Assembly: GCA_022376515.1 (NCBI GenBank)
Contig: WTXI01000006.1
Span: 186,001-250,000 of the forward strand
DNA: 64,000 nt
Origin: Lactifluus volemus
Lineage: Eukaryota > Basidiomycota > Agaricomycetes > Russulales > Russulaceae
Reading direction: 5' to 3'
The notes under the pieces are model-generated. The model was not told the DNA's origin, searched no databases, and saw nothing but the letters and a program-made list of their open reading frames with translations. How positions within the stretch are numbered: the stretch's first letter is position 1; every line of letters begins with the position of its first letter. Both the position numbers and the translations under genes were made by a program. Below, piece after piece: positions 37,751 to 49,816 of this stretch.

Positions 37751-38933
37751 ATGTCGTTCGTCTCGCTAACCGTGAAGGCATTGGCCTATTTTGGCCTCCC
37801 ATCCTACCTCCTACACCGTCTTTCTCAGTCATCTCCTCTCACCAGATATTACCTCTGCAACATTCTATATGTTTGTAGCATCGGATTTTGCTCTTCTGTA
37901 GCCTTTTGCTCTGCACTTCCCCTCTACCTGCTAGGCAGGCGATACGATGTCAACTTTGTCGCCGCCCGTACTTTTTATACTATTTTTAGTAGACTGTCTG
38001 GGCTACGCATCGTAGTAGAGGGCAAGGAACATCTCCAAGTACGCCCATGCGTAATGATAGGAAATCACCAAAGCATGTTGGACATTCTTTTCCTTTCAGC
38101 GTGCGTTACGAGCCCCATATACCTTCTCCAGGGTTCTGACCTCACTGACAGCATGTTCCCTACGGGCGCCCGAATGATGGCCAAAAAGTCACTCAAATAT
38201 ATACCACTCTTTGGCACTTATTTGCAAGCCTCAGGTTCAGTGTTTATAGATCGCGGCAACAGCGCGGCGGCAGTGCAGTCACTTCGAGCTGCCGGAGAGG
38301 AAATAAAGAATAGTCACACCTCGCTTTGGATTTTCCCAGAGGGAACACGTACCTTACGCCCGTACCATGATGTGGGACCATTCAAGAAGGGTGCTTTTCA
38401 CCTTGCATACGGGCAGGCTTCCGCTTGTCCCCGTAGTGGTCGAGAATTACTGGAACCTGTACCACAACGGTGTCTTCAACTCGGGCACTTTCAAAGTGAG
38501 AGGTGAGTACATCCTCTTGCATACGTGCGCCACTCTGTTGACAGTTTTCAAATCATCAGTGCTCCCACCGATTTCAACGGTCGGTTTGACGACCGCAGAT
38601 GTTGGCGATTTCTCTGTTCGCGTTCGCGAGCAGATGCTTCAGGTGTTACGCGAGATATCCGATCCGAATGCCCCTCCACCACCGGCTACACCCCCTGATA
38701 CTGTTTCTTTGTCGCAAACGAAGGATGATCCGTTGGCCGAGACACCTTCGAACCTAATGGAAATAACCCCAGTTTCCTACGCTGCTGATGTGGCAACATC
38801 GCAGCCACGGGACGCTCCCGAGGAGAGGCCAGTAACACCACACTCAGAAGTGACTTCCGAGGGGAGTGTCCGACGAAGCGAGAATGATACGGAAGATGAA
38901 GAAGGCATGGTGTTGGTAGGGCGACCTCGGTAG
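37751..38933 (+). CDS. SLC1: 1-acyl-sn-glycerol-3-phosphate acyltransferase (LPAAT)
   Basis: The enzyme transfers an acyl chain from acyl-CoA to lysophosphatidic acid to make phosphatidic acid in the ER membrane. The N-terminus has membrane segments around YLCNILYVCSIGFCSSVAFC. The catalytic HX4D motif is in MIGNHQSMLD, and MAKKSLKYIPLFGTYLQASG, VFIDRGNSAAAV and the substrate-binding FPEGTR follow. A second frame continues GRLPLVPVVVENYWNLYHNG, GTFKVR and TADVGDFSVRVREQM, then a disordered Pro/Glu-rich tail ending VLVGRPR at 38933. A frame change occurs at about 38405-38412 between GAFHLA and TGRLPLVP (one extra or two missing bases), with family-like sequence on both sides. One GT-AG intron lies near 38503-38560. 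The next gene is also a glycerophospholipid enzyme. Confidence 0.92.
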
Positions 38934-40053
38934 ATGGGAGAGATTGCGGGTCGAATGAAGATGTTATCATATATCAAGCTCAATACCCGTCCCTCTTTAT
39001 GTTCTTGATTTCCAGAAAAGTGACTTAAGAATAATACCACGGCTTTGGGGGGTGCGTTGCGCGGAGCCCCACATCGCGCTCCGCACGTTCATTCGATGGT
39101 TAAGGGGATGCTCTTTCTAGTCTATTTCTCTTTCGGGAAAAAGGTGAGAGTTTTGTAAGGTTGCGTGACCATAGTGGTATACTACCTTCACCGATATTTC
39201 AAAATCAAAATTTAACGAATAAATTTTAGCGTTTCCCGCGGGGTCGGCCTCGCTGAATACTAACTGTGAGTCGTAAGCTCCGCACTTTTCGATCTAACAG
39301 TTACCAAAACAATTTTTGTTTGAACCTCATCGAGAATATGGAAGCGATATTTTACCGTCATCAACAACTTGTGATCTCGAGTCTAGGCGTGTTGGACCTC
39401 GAACTTGAACCATCTGTCTCGTAACGGACTATCATGGGACGAGTTGTAGGTCGTTTTGTCGCACACCCTCAATTCTTTTCTGGCAAAAACCCCCACTCTA
39501 TGGACGTAATGTAATGGATACCTTTCGACCATCCAAGTTCCAGATCTGCATGCAGATCTAAGCCCTGTCCCGCCACCTCATCTGACCGTTTGATACCTCT
39601 CGTGATTGAGACCGTGCCTACAAAAAACAGTAAATGGTAACTGAAAATAAGCAAGATTTCACCATTTCGCCGGGTGAGCACCTTATTACTGCCGGGCAGG
39701 TCCGCAAATTGCCAAGGTTTGACAAAGAGACGTCTGCCGGAGATTCGGCCGCCTGAATCGGTAACGAGATGGAATGTGCGTCGGAGACGATGGATCAAGG
39801 ATGTTCATGTGTGCAATATTATTGGCCGTTTTTGCTCGCCGGTTAGTCAACGTTCGTCCACGTTTGTGATACGTAACACGCCTCTCAAATCGCATCCATT
39901 TCTAGTTGGCGCTGATAGTGCAGAACGCCTATAAATTCATCACCTCTCCCTCTTTGACCTCTCGTCACCTTCTTTCTTATTTCTATTTCGCCCCTATAGA
40001 ATCAGTGGACGGAACAAAGTATCACCTCCATACCATACGTTTAGATTCCTGAC
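38934..40053. other. Intergenic region, 1.1 kb
   Basis: No protein-like frame, RNA gene or repeat was recognised. It holds the 3' flank of the LPAAT gene and the promoter of the phosphodiesterase gene. Pyrimidine-rich sequence at 39945-40000 lies in front of the start codon, as is common upstream of fungal starts. Confidence 0.45.
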
Positions 40054-41561
40054 ATGTCTTCGGCCAAGACCGCCCTTCGTGTATTGCCTGGTAACACCAT
40101 CTCTCCACACTGTGTGACGGCATGAGCTGATGGACTCATCTGTCATTCTAGAGTGTTGGGGTCACCGCGGCGTAGGCAATAGTCGCGGCTAGCATATTCC
40201 AGGCCTTCTAACAACTGATCATTACAGGCTTCTGCAGTGTATCCGGAAAATACATTGGCCAGTTTTGAAGCTGCTATCCGCGATGGCGCCGAAGGGATTG
40301 AGAGCGGTATTTGATACCGTAGCTATGCCGTCTGTGTCCCGTAACCACTTCGGCAGACGTCCACGTCTCTCGTGATGACGTCGTTGTCATGCATCATGAC
40401 CCTAGTGAGTGCTGACAGGAACAATTCTCCACACCCCCGATCTGAGATTTCTTTCCCCTTCTGGCAGGTTTAGAACGAACAACGGATTCCAAAGGTATGC
40501 TAATGGTCTTGTTGAACGCAACTGTGCTGCCAACGCTTGGGAAACACCTATGATAGGACTGATACGGGAGAGGAATTGGTATGGAATAGACGGTATGGAG
40601 CACATCCGGACCAGAAAGGAGCCCAAACAAGCCATCCCAACATTCATAGAGACCATCAACCTGCTGATGAAGGTTAGTGCAGCATGGCGATGACTGTGGC
40701 CATGTACCGACGTGACCACGAGCAGCCAGAGAATCAACACGTCAAATTCAACGTCGACATCAAAGTGCAGAACGAACCAAACCAGATTTTCGCTCTGATG
40801 AATAAGATTATCACCTCATATCCCGAATGGGAGGTCAGGCTGGCCCCCCGCATCATTCTCGGGCTTTGGCACCCTCGGTTCATTGGTCCAGCCAAGACGC
40901 ATCTCCCATATTGCAGACGGTCGCACATCGGTTCTGTGCCAGATATTGCGCGCAAATATTTCTGGAATGACTGTGACGCGTTTTCTATGTGGTTCCCTGG
41001 CCTGGTTACCGTTGACGGCGAAAAGTCAGAGCTGTCAGCGATTGGGACTAACAGCAACTTTCTGACGATCTTTGCATCAGATTCCGGCGGGAGTGCAAGA
41101 AGGCTGGGAAACAAATCATGGTATGGACAGTGAATGACCCATACCAGATGGTGGAGGTGAGCACGTTCATTTACACACGTGCGTGCGTGCGTGTGCGTTG
41201 TGAAAGATGACTGAGCGTCATGATGTGTGTTATCAAGGCCGCGCGGTGGGGCGTTGATGCTATCTTGACTGACGTACCGAAAACGTGGCTTAACCTTAGG
41301 GAGGCGCTCGATTGTACGTTGATTTTATCAAGGGCAGGGCGATCGTGGGATGTGAACTTACGTTGAAATTTAGGCGACTACGAAAAAGTCGGATCGCGGT
41401 ACACACGGTCCTTCCTTTGGACCGGACCGTTGTATTACGCCGTTGTGCAGTACGGGCTCGCGTTATTGTGGAAAAGGAAGGTGGAGAGGATTGCGGGCTC
41501 GTTTGATCAGAATTTGAACGAATTGAATAGCCGAGCGGCCGTCGTTCGTGTGGGTGTTTGA
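40054..41561 (+). CDS. PGC1: Glycerophosphodiester phosphodiesterase (Pgc1-type phosphatidylglycerol phospholipase C)
   Basis: GDPD-family TIM-barrel enzyme; fungal Pgc1 cleaves phosphatidylglycerol to diacylglycerol and glycerol phosphate, limiting PG in mitochondria and ER. The start at 40054 gives MSSAKTALRVLP. The catalytic blocks are CWGHRGASAVYPENTLASF, GAEGIESDVHVSRDDVVVMH and HDPSLERTTDSKG, containing the His/Glu/Asp active-site set. Then follow KEPKQAIPTFIETINLLMK, KFNVDIKVQNEPNQIF, ILGLWHPRFIGPAK, AFSMWFPGLVT, IMVWTVNDPYQMVEAARWGV and ILTDVPKTWLNLREAL. A hydrophobic C-terminal segment (LYYAVVQYGLALLW) could anchor it in a membrane; the stop is at 41559-41561. I can join all exons (about ten) with GT-AG introns and no frame break, unlike several neighbours. 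The choice of Pgc1 over another GDPD is inferred. Confidence 0.92.
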
Positions 41562-41693
41562 ATGATAGTTGTAGGTGTACTAGTAGCACAGCACTGCATG
41601 TGTAAAGTTACGCGAGTTTGTTGACTGGTCACAACGCGGGTTTGGTGCGCCAGCTTAAACTTGAACCACTCCTACTCTCACTCTCTCTTTGTC

Positions 41694-43719
41694 ATGGATC
41701 ATAAGCCTTCTCCCTTTCTTGCTCGCACTCACAGGAAACGCTCTTCAATTACTAAACTTTCATCCGACACAACAGCTACCCTCCCAGCCTATCTATGTAC
41801 AGAACAATTACCCGACGACAATCCTCCAGACTATCCAGAGAGTGCCAACGAAGCAGACGCTGACTCGGAATCAGACCATATTGCACCCGATATGCTCCCA
41901 CCAGCACGTACCTCACCCCGCACCCGGAGAGTTCACTCACACGGGAGACGTCACACCGTTTCACCAATCATTTCGTCTCCCACCGACCCTTACTTGGACT
42001 CTCTCCTTGCTCGTAGCGTGCATGCTCTCGAGATGTCCAATGCCCTACTCCAGTCTTCCATTAGCACTCACTCCTCACTTTCTGCTGCTCTTGCGGTAGA
42101 TTCACCTATCGTCGAGAGCTCGCTCGAGGCCAGAGCGCGCATCCTCTCTTCACGAATTCGTGTCAATTCGGGCGTTCATGCAAATTGGCTGGACGATCTC
42201 GCAACCATCTCAGAGCATGTCACAACCGATGCGCAGCCAGATGCTCTCGGACTCAGCCTGGCTCCCAACGACATTGTGAGCTGGAGTCTCCCAGTCGACC
42301 CTTCCCCACTCCGCCTACGTACACATCACCACCGCAATTACTCATCCTCTGATCTTCGTCTGACTGATGCCGAAACGAGTAATCCGGATAGACCTCATCT
42401 GTGTTTTTCTAACTGGCCTCGCAGTCGTCTCATCTCACCGGCTCCGCGGGCATTGACTCAGTACATCGAGTCTAATGCTGATCCCGACACGATTCAACTG
42501 CCGTCGACGATTGGTATACGTTCCTCCCCTTCTACTTACTTCTCACCTGGCGTGTCCTCTCCACCCGCCTCTAGGCCCCCATCTCCTCCTATTGCATCAG
42601 GTTCCACACTGGCCGAGTCCTCAACCACAGCGTACACACTTCTTTGTTCTGTTTTGGATCGCCGTCCATCGACCAGCTCGACCGATTCACTCGTCGTAAT
42701 TCACTCTCGGCCCGAGTGCCGTGTCAAGGCGAGGAGGTCATCTGCGGACAGTGCCACGAGCTCATCACGTGCGTCCAGTACAATAATCCCTTCTCGCAGA
42801 CGCACCCCACACTCCAGTCCCTCCTGCTCGCGTGTCGGCAAACGATCATTGTCACCACGACCCATACCTCCTTCCCCCGCCCCCCAACCCCGTCTATTAA
42901 CCACACCCACGGAGAACCCTTCTCTCTCATCACTGTCTTCCACACCTTCTTCCAATCCCTCATCAGATCCTCATCCAAATCCTATCCTAAGCGTTCAGGC
43001 CTTACGAAAAATCCTTGACGACCAGCCGCACTCACAAAACATGTCGTGTGCACAACCTATCTCACACCGCCCAACTTTCCTCCCTCGATCGCCCCTCCCT
43101 CCCCCAACGCTCGGGACGTCAACCGCAACTGCGAGCGTCTCACGTCTCTTTACCAAGCCCGTACACATGCATTCCGGATCGTCCAGTCGAGAACCTCGCC
43201 CGTCCGCGCTCAAGAGTGGTCTACGCACGCCGCAGAGTCCACCACCGTCATCCACCCCCAACGGATTTCTTGAACCCGGCACGGCGTGGGTACTGCCGGT
43301 GGCAGCTCGGCCTCGAGTGCCCGTTCGACCCCAAACGCATTTCATTTGCCGAGTTACCCGAGCCCTACGGAAGCGAGCGTGGCGGCGCGGGTTCAGGGCG
43401 TGGATTCGAAAAGTCGCGATCGAGAAGGACGACCAAAAAGCGGAGTGGGAAGGGGAAGGGGAAGGATAAGATCAAGGGCAAGGACAAGGGCAAAGCCAGG
43501 GTCAATCTGGTGGATGACGAAAGCGAGGGGAGCGATCGAGACGAAGAGGAGGAGGACGAAGAGGAGGGGAAGGGATGGTGGCTGAGACTTCTGTTGGGCT
43601 CCGGTAGCACGCGAGGTCTGTCGCTCGGTCGAACGGAGGACCGCATCGAATCGCGGATTGCCCGAGGATTGGGCAGTCGCGGAGGTTTTGGTGGCGGGAT
43701 GGAGGATTGGGCGGTCTAG
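41694..43719 (+). CDS. Ser/Pro-rich disordered fungal protein with conserved C-terminus
   Basis: I do not recognise a named family. The ATG at 41694 (MDHKPSPFLARTHRKRSS) opens a long, intron-poor frame of about 550 residues dominated by Ser, Pro, Thr and Arg, with a helical island LDSLLARSVHALEMSNALLQ. This looks like a phosphorylated, intrinsically disordered regulator. The first frame stops at 43469. Another frame gives a distinctive end: KRISFAELPEPYGSER, a Lys/Gly basic tract, an acidic DEEEEDEEEG tract, then GWWLRLLLGSGSTRGLSL and GLGSRGGFGGGMEDWAV at 43719. I believe this is the true C-terminus, so one or two frame breaks lie between about 43260 and 43345. There is no signal peptide and no enzyme motif. 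It faces the next gene convergently. Confidence 0.68.
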
Positions 43720-44202
43720 TTTCCGTCCAATTTCCCCTGGGCGCCTGAGCGGTGCTCATCTATTACGTGTCGCCGATGTGAGTCCAATCTTCGTTTACCC
43801 GCATACTTCTTAAGTTTAAAATCTGCCCAAGCGCTCCGCCTCCCATGAAAAAAAGGGCTCGTATTTATGTCCCTCGATCCGTTGTATGTTGTTCCTATCT
43901 GAAATATTGGCCCTCACCTTCCGGCAGAGATAGGAACCCGTCTTTTCTTTTCTTCACACCCAAGTCACGAAAGGATTCTGTAATTTGTTTTTGTACTGGT
44001 CGCAGATGTATGGATTGGGGCCTATGATGTTCAAAACCGGGTTGATTCCTGGTCTTTACATGTAATATTTGTGTATCAACACGTAACTATGCAGATTTTG
44101 ATAGACAGTATAGAGTATAGAGTAGATAGAAACCACATTTATGAGACTAAGTCAAACAACAAACGAGTGTGTGCGTGATATCGAAGCTACAAGAGAGGAT
44201 GA
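43720..44202. other. Convergent intergenic region
   Basis: The 3' flanks of two convergent genes meet here. AT-rich tracts around 44060-44150 may hold poly(A) signals. I see no gene. Confidence 0.45.
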
Positions 44203-46100
44203 CTACATGAGAGAGAGAGCGTACCAAACCGCGAGACCGCCCATGGTCCCGGCTATGAACATCGCAGGCAGCGTTGCAGGCACATCTCTGCCACGCATCG
44301 CTCTTTCAATCGCCGCCCTGACGACTTCGTCTTCAATCTGACTGACATCTGCGCCCCAAGCCAAATTCCCGAGTCGGAGGGTGAATCTGTCTGGCGTATG
44401 CGCGCGTGCCTGAAATCCGACGCGGAATCTATCCAGGTCGATGTCTCGCGATCCAACCAGCAGCCAACGCTCCTTATCGATGAGCACCGTTTGGGTATGC
44501 AGTTCTGCACCCCTTGCGCCGAGCGCCGCCGCGGGGATGCCCTCCGTCGGTGTCCTGATGAAGAGCACCAAGGGGCACGTCGAGGATGTCAGGACGCGGT
44601 GTATGTATTCCCAAGGCTCGCGCGTGGCCCAGTCCACGGACGGGTCGACCGCCAGCCCTGTTACTCTGCTAGGCAGGCTTGGAGTCGACTCCGAACTATA
44701 GTCCGAGATCGCAGTCCCAGGCAGGGTGCATGGCATTGTTGCCATGCGTGGAGGTTTTGTTGATGCATAGGATTGTTCAAACTGGGGAAACTGCTGCATG
44801 GCGGAGAGGGGTCTTGCAAAGGCGAGACGTTGCTTGATGTTTGTTGTGGGTGATGTGTACCGGGATCTTCCGGTTGTTGCAAGACCATCGGCGAAGGCAA
44901 TGTGGATATAGACGGATTCTCTGCTGCATGACCAGGTGGGAGTATCGGTTGTAAAGGGAAAACGCTGTTCCCCTCGTTGTGCACGGCGGAGTAATGTCGC
45001 GCCAGTGCCTCACATTGGGGGAACTCGTGTTCCGGAAAGGGGGTGTATGTGTCACTAGGACCACTGACCAAAGTTTGCTGCTGCAAGGCTAGCGCTGACT
45101 TGGATGAACCTTGAATGAATTCAGGCTGAGGCCTATATGGATGTGGAGAGGACGCGATATGCGGAGGAAACGCGTCGATGTCGGGCCCTCCGTGGTTCGA
45201 AGGACGGAGATCACGGGTGGAGGAGGATGACGACGACCAGTCCTGCGCGGTGAAATACCCTTCGGAGCCTGAGTCCGAAAAGTAACTCTTGTTTCCATCG
45301 CCGTCGCAGGACGAAGTTGACGTCATGGTGTCTTGTCCTATTCTCTCGAATTGCCCCACCCGGACGCGCATCCCACCCACCTTGGGGAAATCGACGCTCG
45401 GCTTCCACACATACTCGAAGCGGGGTTTCTGTAGGTCCCTGACAGGCTTGGGGACCAAGACCGGTTCCCGCTGCTGTCTGGACTCGAGTTCTGTGAAGGG
45501 TTGAAAGCCTTCGAAGGGATCCATATCTTCGACGGGAACCATGCGATTAAGAACGTGTGGTTGTAGGCTTTGGCGACGGAAGCGACGGGGAGGGTGCTTC
45601 TGTGCCGGGAGTACGGCCTCGTTCTCGTACGAGCCACGCCGACTGTCTTTTAATGACGTCCGGCGAGGAAGAGAGCGTCGTTCGCAAACAGTTCCGAGGG
45701 ATAATCGTCTCCCTTGGACCTGAGCGTATGGTCCTTCGGCTTGAGCGCGCCATCGATGTTCTACGCGAGTGCACCTTCTCAAGGGTACCGCTACAGCCCC
45801 AGACTGGGCTGAGCGCCGCGTTGCGGGCTTGTGTCGCCGAAATTGTTGCTCGTCGATCACAGACAGAAAATCTAGAGGGTCTGAAGATGATACACTTTGA
45901 GTGGACGAATGTGTGTATTCCGCCAGAGTGTGTTGCAGCATGTATGCGTCGCTATGATTGAGGTCCAAATTTACGGATTCATTACAGCCCTCCCTAAGGG
46001 AACAGCTTGTAGACCTGTCCCGTGGACAACCGTAAATCCCATCTTCTCGAAAATGGAGGTGGTGAGTGAGGCCACAATCACTGCAGTTGTCATCGGTCAT
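44203..46100 (-). CDS. Disordered protein with C-terminal membrane anchor, unrecognised
   Basis: I do not recognise this gene. The chosen ATG at 46100 gives MTDDNCSDCGLTHHLHFRED; an upstream ATG at 46166 would add a hydrophobic 22-residue extension. The N-terminal 430 residues are Ser/Pro/Gln-rich with islands such as RFEYVWKPSVDFPKVGGMRV and YFSDSGSEGYFTAQDW. The C-terminal 150 residues look folded: EPWEYIHRVLTSSTCPLVLF, LHTQTVLIDKERWLLVGSRD and FTLRLGNLAWGADVSQIEDE. A last hydrophobic helix (PAMFIAGTMGGLAVWYALSLM, first 20 residues the helix) ends the protein at 44203, as in a tail-anchored protein. Frame shifts at about 44808 in a G/C run: one base seems missing. Both this gene and its convergent neighbour may be basidiomycete-specific. 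Membrane location is inferred. Confidence 0.65.
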
Positions 46101-46312
46101 AACGATAGTGAAAAGGGGGAGAATGAGATGACAAGTCGGGAGTATCCAGTACTCGCGAGTTGGCAAGAGAGAGGAGAAAGAACGGGGTGTATATTAGCCA
46201 TCTTGGCTTGTGTGTCAAGAACAAGAGTTTGAATCCCGTTTTAGAAACGTTTGTTTGTGTAATAAAAAAAAAAAACAAACAAATTCATAACACAAGATAA
46301 AATAAGAAACGC

Positions 46313-49267
46313 CTAAAGTAGTGTCGCCTGCATCACAATCAGGTTGACATTACTCCCAGCTACAACGAACGCCGATGCGATGTCACCAAAAGTCTTCGCA
46401 ATGTTTGAACGCAGCGACGCATTGTGCTCAGAAACCAATTGATTAAGCTCACGCTTATGTGACTCCTGGGCCATACGCCTCGAACGTCCCACAACAACCA
46501 GGAGCGATCTTGACGTTCGAGAGGCTTCGTCTCCAGCCAAGTCCAGCATCTTATGTAGAGGCCGCGCCGCCGACTCGTTTCGGAAAGAAATGCGGGCCAA
46601 TGCTTCTTGAACCTCTGCATCGAACGATGACATCGAAGATGAAACGCGGTCCCACAGAAGGTTATCAGCGGTGTCAGATTGGATGCGAACTTGTGTGTCT
46701 TGTTGAGAGTAAACCGTGTTAGGGATAGCAACAGTCTGCCATCGTGTCAGACATTGCCAGATATGATAAGTGTGAACCTCACGTCACCGGGCTGGACAAC
46801 CGACTTGTTACCGATACTGTTCACCGATTCGTTCCCATCGGACTCCAATCGGCGCAACCGTACAACGGTTGCACTGACCCCTTCATGCATGCACAACTGG
46901 ATTACGAAAGAAAGAGCAAGACGATCATCCGGTCCGCCAAAGAAAGGAAGGAAAACGTGAGGCTGCAGAGTAGAACTTGAGTCGGTCGAGAGTCCACGGT
47001 CAATGAACAGAGCCACATCGGATGGGCTGTTTGCAAAAACCTTGCGAATGAATTGCGGGCGAGGAAGTTCGTCTGTCGTTGAAGTATTGGAAAAAAGTGA
47101 GTCAAATGGGTTAGACTGCACTGTGTGATGGCTGGTCGAAGCTTCCGGAGCAAGTGAAGTAAGAGGCCAGGGGATGACAACCATTTGTGAGCCATTTTGT
47201 CGGGCGTGATCGGCGACGTGGGTGGAAAATTCATCATGGTTGATAACCGAGAGTGAAGCAGACATTGAAAATTGATTGAGACGTCCAAAAGTCCGAAAAA
47301 CAGACAAGACGGGGTCATTGCGGATGTGCGCGTCTACAGCTTGGGACTTCAACACGGCAGATGTACGCTCGGTCAATTCCAAAAGGCGGATGGTATCAAT
47401 GGAGACGGGGGGCTGGTAAGAGGGCTTGGAGATAGTCTCGGATCGGGAAAGATTCAGGCCATTCTTTTCGGACACACTGGACTGCGAGCCCACAGTGGGG
47501 CGTCGGAGCAGCTGAGCGAGAGTCATTGCAGCGGGAAGTTGCTCGATGCAGTCAAGTACGAATGAGAACTTGGAGCGTGTGAAATCGGCGGAAGTACTGC
47601 TCGAACCAGTACTAGGACCAAGCGATTTCTCCATTTCCGTGTCACCGCGGACGCGATAGCGAGGTGGATAGATGAAGAGTGTAAGAGGTGTTGTGATGAA
47701 TGTTAACACCAAGGCATGAAGGACAAACATGGAGAAAACCCTTTCATCGAGAATCTTTGCTTGAAGACCGACATTGAGTACGATGAGCTCGACGAGACTA
47801 ACAAAATCATAAGCGCATGAGCTCGTCTGTGGACCGACTGAACACACCCTTTGCATGCCATGAGCGTTCCAACAGCACCAGACTCTCGGAGAGTGAAGCC
47901 AAAAGCTCTGGCTGCCACAGAGCACGGAAGAAATTTGGCAAAAAATGCGACAACGCAGATGAGGATGGTGTAACCCCACGTGGTGCCATTGTTCAAAAGA
48001 CCAAGATTAGTCTTAAGACCAGACAGGGTGAAATACTATCGTGCAGTTCAACGCAATGGTGAGCCTCGCGACAACTCAAAGAAAGTATTTAAATTTTTGT
48101 ACCTGAGGCAGGAGCATGAGGCATACAAAGTCTTCCATCTTCTCAACGACAGAAATAGCGAAGCCGTTGTCTTTGGGTATGATTAGCCCGGCAACAAAGC
48201 CACCTAACGAGAAACCAATGGGCGTGAATGACTCATATTGAAAAGGTAATGAACTACTGACCAAAGATAGGATGGATGCCGATAACATCCGTGAAGAACG
48301 CGGAGATAAGGACGAGGACCAAGATGATGCCCATCACAAACGGAGTAGGTTCACCCCTTTCCAAACAACCAGTTCTTCGTGCTACCCACCTGAAAGCCCA
48401 ATTTACAGGAAAGAGGATGAAAATAACGTAGGCAATGCCTGTTAAGAGCACGTAGAGTGCAGTAAGGCCTGTAGATGCATTGACAAGGGCGACGGTGAGA
48501 GCCAAGAGGACCCAGCCGGTTACATCATTGCCAATACCCGCTGATAGAACGAGGACACCGACTGTAGTATCCAAGAGTTTGGTTTCTAAGAGGATTCTGC
48601 AGAGGACGGGAAAGGCGGTGATGCCAACGGCGACGGCTACGAATAAGATGAAATAGCCGTAATTGACGCTAGGTTCGACCAGGTTGTGATATATAGGTAC
48701 AGCTATTGCAGCGCCCATTCCGAGGGGGATGACGAGACCAGCGATAGAAACGGCAAGAGACGCTCTTGCACTCCTCCTTGCAATGCCGACATCGACCTCG
48801 ACGCCGACAATGAAGAGGAAGAAGACGAGACCGAGGGTACCTGTGAGAGTGAGAAGATGGATAGAGTTTGCAGGAATATTGTGTTGGTAAAGTTAGGAAT
48901 ACGACCCATGACGGTCGGACCAAGGATAACGCCACCGATAACCTCAGCAATAACCCTGGGTTGACGGATTCGAGCAAACAGGAGAGAAAGGAGCTGAGTG
49001 AAGCCGATAATAACAACTAGGAAGAAGTTGGTACGAAGATAAGGACGTGGTGTATAATCTACATACCTGTTTGGATCACCCATAAGACGAACGGATCATT
49101 AGCATTGTACTTCGCTGGATTGAGACCAGCGAAGATGCCAGCCTACGATAAAGTCGTTACAATAACTCAATGGAGAATGATATAGACGAAACCTGTTCAG
49201 GGGCACTGGAAGCTCTACGAAAGAGCACGTTGGAAGCGTCGATGATATCCCTTGAAAATTGACCCAT
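46313..49267 (-). CDS. KHA1: K+/H+ antiporter KHA1 (CPA2 family)
   Basis: KHA1 is a monovalent cation:proton antiporter of endomembranes (Golgi/endosome pH and K+ homeostasis). The start at 49267 gives MGQFSRDIIDASNVLFRR. The N-terminal half has about 12 TM helices: LRTNFFLVVIIGFTQLLSLL, IAEVIGGVILGPTVMGRIP, TGTLGLVFFLFIVGVEVDV, FILFVAVAVGITAFPVLCRI, GVLVLSAGIGNDVTGWVLLA (the family's ND motif for ion binding), ILVLVLISAFFTDVIGIHP, GGFVAGLIIPKDNGFA, and LMACKG-LVELIVLNVGLQA. The long cytosolic C-terminus includes VVIPWPLTSLAP, VALFIDRGL and VFLPFFGGPDDRLALSF, resembling a degenerate universal-stress-type nucleotide fold, then ARPLHKMLDLAGDEASR and ends MQATLL at 46313. Introns join in frame without an obvious break. 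Identification is firm. Confidence 0.94.
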
Positions 49268-49816
49268 CCTCACGGTGGGGAATGGAAAAGGGTCATGGTG
49301 TAAATTGAGTTGCTCCCCTTTTTATTATCATGGAGCAGAAACGGCTATCATAAATTTCATCTATTTGAATTTTGGTGAACTGCCACGTAAACTCAACTCA
49401 ATCCGAAAGCAGATTCACTGAGAGTTCCTTAAAAATGTGAATATAGGCGTACTACTGTACTGTAATAGTCCATCATCTCGTGCTCAGGCACAAATACGAT
49501 CAGGACCGAGTATGGCATATTTTTTTTCCTTCCAGACAAGTTCACTGGTTTGAGTGTGCAACTCGTATCACTTAAGTTGCGCAAGACGGAGTGTCGGGGA
49601 ACGTTGAATACAAGGTGAAGCGATCATATATATATCAGACCCTAGCAACTTCACCCGCTTTACGTTACCCAGACTCTAACGACTTCATGCTAGGGCACGT
49701 CGTACGTCACAAGATGTAAGAACGGAGTCTTGAACTGTACAGGAAAGATGCTCTCTGCGTCGAAAAATACGTCTCCCGGGTGAAACCGGTGAAGTTCGGC
49801 AAGTGCAAGTTGCCCT
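49268..49816. other. Intergenic region upstream of KHA1
   Basis: AT-rich promoter-like DNA with a short TATATATATATC run at about 49627. No gene was recognised. The 3' flank of BUD31 is at the right edge. Confidence 0.45.

Noticed and set aside
39469..39934. Overlapping frames of about 100 codons in the LPAAT-PGC1 gap
   Set aside because: No splice pattern, motif or biased composition supports a gene on either strand.
45557..45961. Plus-strand 134-codon frame inside the tail-anchored gene
   Set aside because: It lies opposite the minus-strand gene whose longer frame and conserved C-terminus are more convincing.
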